This document shows, piece after piece, positions 63,972 through 64,000 of a DNA stretch of 64,000 bases. Origin of the DNA: Ascidiaceihabitans sp. (GTDB taxonomy: Bacteria > Pseudomonadota > Alphaproteobacteria > Rhodobacterales > Rhodobacteraceae); the NCBI GenBank assembly GCA_028825475.1, contig JAPKAB010000006.1, forward strand, positions 1-64,000. The letters run 5' to 3'. The first letter of the stretch is position 1, and each line of letters opens with the position of its first letter. The notes below the pieces were generated by a model. That model had not been told where the DNA came from, ran no database searches, and saw nothing but the letters and a program-made list of their open reading frames with translations. The position numbers and the translations under genes were made by a program.

Positions 63972-64000
63972 GCCAAGGCTCCTTTGCCCGATTACTGTTA

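Noticed and set aside
1-64000. CRISPR arrays, prophage genes or insertion sequences.
   Set aside because: No regularly spaced repeat of 20 bp or more with unique spacers, no transposase and no phage structural genes were seen on either strand.

Overview
The window is ordinary chromosomal DNA of a marine alphaproteobacterium, most likely a Rhodobacteraceae (Roseobacter-group) species of moderate GC content. This is an inference from gene content and order: malyl-CoA lyase of the Rhodobacter type, a dgcN-dgcA-aminotransferase cluster, dnaX-ybaB-recR next to the SRP RNA, a membrane-anchored CycM-type cytochrome c, COQ9, BluB, TrcR (DUF1013) and a yejABEF operon. Genes are dense on both strands. 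No phage, insertion sequence or CRISPR array is present. The only trace of mobile DNA is a decayed serine-recombinase tail at the left edge (1-249).

Layout. 0.3-9 kb: an EamA transporter, an NmrA-like reductase, tRNA-Ala(GGC), small conserved proteins, a GntR regulator, a JAMM-like lipoprotein, a GNAT enzyme, accA, a LysE exporter, a DUF302 protein and mcl1. 9-12 kb: a D-glutamate/D-amino-acid utilisation cluster (dgcN, dgcA, dat). 12-27.5 kb: pyk, rpmI-rplT, an MFS transporter, aqpZ, rsgA, pheS and pheT around a secreted esterase, ytoQ, mscL with a structured leader, an Lrp regulator, a pentapeptide-repeat protein, rsmJ and rpsU. 27.5-34 kb: COQ9, a quinone oxidoreductase, an HTTM-like membrane protein with a small partner, a secreted two-repeat Cys/Asp protein, RNase T2, TrcR, a YHS protein and MgtC. 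34-38.3 kb: recR, ybaB, dnaX, a frameshifted zinc metallopeptidase and the SRP RNA. 38-47 kb: nudC, a prephenate dehydratase, CycM and yejABEF. 47-55 kb: a DD-carboxypeptidase, a tautomerase, a HAD phosphatase, clpS, an rsmC-like methyltransferase, an atypical SDR, then hemF, hemC and hemE. 55-64 kb: tRNA-Met, a fructokinase-like kinase, a TolC-type protein, and a long minus-strand cluster ffh-NIPSNAP-aroQ-rpsP-bluB-small ORF-rimM-sulfotransferase-trmD.

How the genes work together. Translation and co-translational targeting dominate: Ffh and its 4.5S RNA are both here, with L35, L20, S16, S21, RimM, TrmD, RsgA, RsmJ, an RsmC-like protein and both PheRS subunits. Three heme genes sit together. 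Two steps of phenylalanine synthesis, chorismate mutase (61.7 kb) and prephenate dehydratase (39.9 kb), are present as separate genes.

The points most worth a second look are: a 10-bp stem that could hide the mscL ribosome-binding site; a tandem 11-bp-period motif found upstream of both pheT and the chorismate mutase gene; a reading-frame break at the start of the ypfJ-type metallopeptidase gene; an SDR next to hemF without the YxxxK lysine; an RNase T2 with Gln in place of the CAS2 Glu; and a secreted protein built from two Cys/Asp repeats.
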